A stretch of DNA of 64,000 nt from Blastopirellula marina (GTDB lineage Bacteria > Planctomycetota > Planctomycetia > Pirellulales > Pirellulaceae), in NCBI RefSeq assembly GCF_002967765.1, contig NZ_PUHY01000012.1, forward strand, positions 1 to 64,000, given 5' to 3'. The translations under genes were made by a program, and so were the position numbers. Shown piece after piece: positions 62,246 through 64,000 of the stretch (positions are counted from its first letter, which is position 1; the number at the start of each line of letters is the position of its first letter). A model generated the notes under the pieces. The model was not told where the DNA came from. It ran no database searches and worked only from the letters and a program-made list of their open reading frames with translations.

Positions 62246-63385
62246 TTACACGTCTTTCCAACACTTTTCGGCAGCACTGGCCAAAACGGCATCACACACT
62301 TTGGCGGTTTCCAGGGCACTACGGAAGGTTGGCTCGCATGGCTTGCCTTCTTGCAGGCTCTTAAGGAAGTCGGCGACCTGATGCACAAAGCTGTGTTCGT
62401 AACCGATGATCAAGCCGGGGACCCACCAGTGATCCATGTAGGGGTGTTCGCCGTCGGTGACGTGAATGGTGCGCCAACCTCGGACTTCTCCTTCGTCGGC
62501 ATGATCGAAGTATTCGAGACGATTCAAGTCGTGCAGATCCCAGCGAATCGAAGCGTGTTCGCCATTGATCTCGAACGTGTAAAGCGCCTTATGCCCACGT
62601 GCATAACGGGTCGACTCAAACAAACCGAGCGAACCGTTATCGAAATGGCAGAAGAAGGTACATGCGTCATCGATCGTGACCGGTTCCTTCTTACCGGTAC
62701 CACTGTGCATACGCTCCTTGACGAACGTTTCGGTCATGGCACTGACGTCTTTGATATTGCCGTTGAGCCAAATGGCCGTATCAATACAGTGCGCTAAAAG
62801 GTCGCCCGTCACACCCGAACCAGCGGCTGCGGCATCTAAACGCCAAAGTCCGGCACCGCCTTGGGGGACGTCGGCATTGATCGTCCAGTCTTGCAGGAAA
62901 TTAGCGCGGTAGTGGAAGATTTTGCCGAGCTTGCCACTATCGATGATCTTCTTGGCCAGCGAAACGGCCGGTAAGCGGCGATAGTTGTACCAGATCGTGT
63001 TGGCCACGCCGGCGTCTTCGACCGCCTTGACCATTTCTTCCCCTTCGGCCGCGGTGCGTCCGATCGGCTTTTCGCACAAAACCATCTTGCCCGCCTTGGC
63101 GGCGGCAATCGAAATCGGCGCGTGCGTGTCGTTCGGAGTGCAGATATCGATCGCATCGATGTCATCGCGTGCGATTAGCTTTTCCCAATCGGTCTCGTAC
63201 GACTCGTATCCCCATTGTTCGGCGAACGCTTTGGTCTTTTCTTCGCTACGACCACACACGGCCTTTAAGACCGGTTGGTAATCGAGTTCTGGAAAGAAGT
63301 CAGGGACACGTTTGTAACCGTTAGTGTGTGTACGACCCATGAAGCCGTAACCGACAAGGCCGATACGAAGTGGTTTCTTTGCCAT
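62246..63385 (-). CDS. Gfo/Idh/MocA-family NAD(P)-dependent oxidoreductase
   Basis: A 379-residue sugar-type dehydrogenase. The Rossmann motif [12 protein letters not shown] (9-20) binds NAD(P), [11 protein letters not shown] and CEKPIG (about 103-108) carry the conserved Lys, and the C-terminal half is the Gfo/Idh/MocA alpha-beta domain. The substrate is probably a sugar or inositol derivative. It lies 77 bp downstream of a TIM-barrel isomerase gene in the same direction, a common pairing for such sugar oxidation-isomerisation modules, and is closed by a terminator. Confidence 0.9.
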   Translation of the reverse strand: MAKKPLRIGLVGYGFMGRTHTNGYKRVPDFFPELDYQPVLKAVCGRSEEKTKAFAEQWGYESYETDWEKLIARDDIDAIDICTPNDTHAPISIAAAKAGKMVLCEKPIGRTAAEGEEMVKAVEDAGVANTIWYNYRRLPAVSLAKKIIDSGKLGKIFHYRANFLQDWTINADVPQGGAGLWRLDAAAAGSGVTGDLLAHCIDTAIWLNGNIKDVSAMTETFVKERMHSGTGKKEPVTIDDACTFFCHFDNGSLGLFESTRYARGHKALYTFEINGEHASIRWDLHDLNRLEYFDHADEGEVRGWRTIHVTDGEHPYMDHWWVPGLIIGYEHSFVHQVADFLKSLQEGKPCEPTFRSALETAKVCDAVLASAAEKCWKDV

Positions 63386-63461
63386 GGAGGTATTCTCCCA
63401 GAGGAAAGCGCGAAGGCAATTCGCGCGTGGGGTGATAGTTGGAAGGGCTTTCGGCGGAGAA

Positions 63462-64000
63462 CTAGTTCCAGCCGCACTGGTCGCGGACCTTGATCATCGC
63501 ATCCAGAATTGTGTTCCAGGTCTCTTGTTTCTCGAGCATTTCGTTCGGGAACATACAACCGTCCCAGCAAATGTGCTTGATGCCGCGGTCTTGCGCGCCT
63601 TCGAGCCAGTACTTACTGCACTTCACGATATCGAGTTTGCCGTTGGGATCGTCGGCAGGACAGTGGCGTCCGGTCTTATCGTGCGAGCCGGTTCCATGTA
63701 CGCTTCCGTCGTTCTGAGCGACGTGGAAGTCGATGGTCCACTTCCGCAAAGCGTTGGTCATCTCAGTGTATGCGGCCCAGAACTCTTCTTCGGTGTAGCC
63801 TTCCTTAAGTAATGCGTGCTCAGGCGCGTTGTAACCCATGAGGTACAAATAGGTGTGCGCCAAGTCGGCCTGGAAACCAACCGTTTCTGGCATCCCGACT
63901 GCCTCGAGCAGTTCGATGATATTCTTCCAGGAATGCATCGCCCCCCAACAGATCTCACCTTCAGCTGCCAGGCGCTCACCGTTGTCGGCGGCCACCTTAC
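63462..64000 (-). CDS. TIM-barrel sugar isomerase/epimerase-like protein, partial
   Basis: The C-terminal 178 residues of a gene running off the right edge; the true start is beyond position 64000. Visible motifs such as [31 protein letters not shown] and the Cys/Trp-rich [14 protein letters not shown] fit a xylose-isomerase-like TIM barrel, with Asp, His and Glu residues placed as possible metal ligands. The substrate is unknown. It precedes the Gfo/Idh/MocA gene in the same orientation. Confidence 0.65.
   Translation of the reverse strand, partial: KVAADNGERLAAEGEICWGAMHSWKNIIELLEAVGMPETVGFQADLAHTYLYLMGYNAPEHALLKEGYTEEEFWAAYTEMTNALRKWTIDFHVAQNDGSVHGTGSHDKTGRHCPADDPNGKLDIVKCSKYWLEGAQDRGIKHICWDGCMFPNEMLEKQETWNTILDAMIKVRDQCGWN

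Overview
The window reads as chromosomal DNA of a planctomycete, most likely a marine member of the Pirellulaceae (Blastopirellula/Bremerella/Rhodopirellula-like). The main indicators are a DUF1559 pseudopilin with an H-X9-DG motif, the small basic protein known only from the Planctomycetes-Verrucomicrobia-Chlamydiae group, an ammonium-transporter/histidine-kinase fusion, and planctomycete-style acidic or low-complexity extensions on housekeeping proteins. No phage, insertion sequence or CRISPR array is visible. The assignment rests on gene content read by eye; no database search was run.

Layout. (1) 1-7.1 kb: a methyltransferase, two tandem membrane-anchored proteins of unknown function, a secreted GxGYxYP/discoidin protein, and, convergent across a bidirectional terminator, a secreted metallophosphoesterase with a LamG-like domain. 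(2) 7.2-12.2 kb: a two-gene signalling unit, an Amt ammonium transporter fused to a PAS-histidine kinase-REC-REC-Hpt chain, followed 2 nt later by a REC-HD-GYP response regulator. (3) 12.6-15.1 kb: a lipoprotein, a DUF1559 pseudopilin and a putative metallopeptidase. (4) 15.1-50.0 kb: one long run of information-processing genes, all on the minus strand except one small ORF. In transcription order: tRNA-Thr(TGT), tRNA-Tyr(GTA), tRNA-Gly(TCC), tRNA-Thr(GGT), tuf, tRNA-Trp(CCA), secE, nusG, rplK, rplA, rplJ, rplL, rpoB, rpoC, rpsL, rpsG, fusA, then the S10 (rpsJ to rpsQ), spc (rplN to secY, adk, map) and alpha (rpmJ, rpsM, rpsK, rpoA, rplQ) clusters. It ends in a strong terminator at 15.1 kb. 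(5) 50.3-52.1 kb: a sigma-70-type factor with three helix-turn-helix segments ahead of its sigma core and a structured 5' leader. (6) 52.6-64 kb: a secreted protein of unknown function, a DUF3891-like protein, a VIT1-type metal transporter, the small basic protein, a Ser/Thr kinase, accD, a catalytically degenerate histidine phosphatase, rpe, scpB, a D-tagatose/psicose 3-epimerase-type enzyme, an ACP-phosphodiesterase-like protein, a Gfo/Idh/MocA oxidoreductase and a truncated TIM-barrel isomerase at the right edge.

How the genes work together. The central block makes the ribosome, the RNA polymerase core, elongation factors and the Sec channel, and is probably growth-rate controlled. Candidate promoters are seen ahead of the tRNA cluster, rpsL and rpsJ. 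Internal hairpins lie at rplL/rpoB, rpsG/fusA and secY/adk. The Amt-kinase/HD-GYP pair probably links ammonium sensing to cyclic-di-GMP turnover. The right end looks like oxidoreductase/epimerase sugar metabolism next to housekeeping genes.

Best candidates for something new: the HTH3-sigma factor with its leader hairpin; the Amt kinase with its HD-GYP partner; the histidine phosphatase that has lost its catalytic residues and overlaps accD; the natural arginine at the streptomycin position of S12; and a 24-bp palindrome found twice, each time just after a stop codon.
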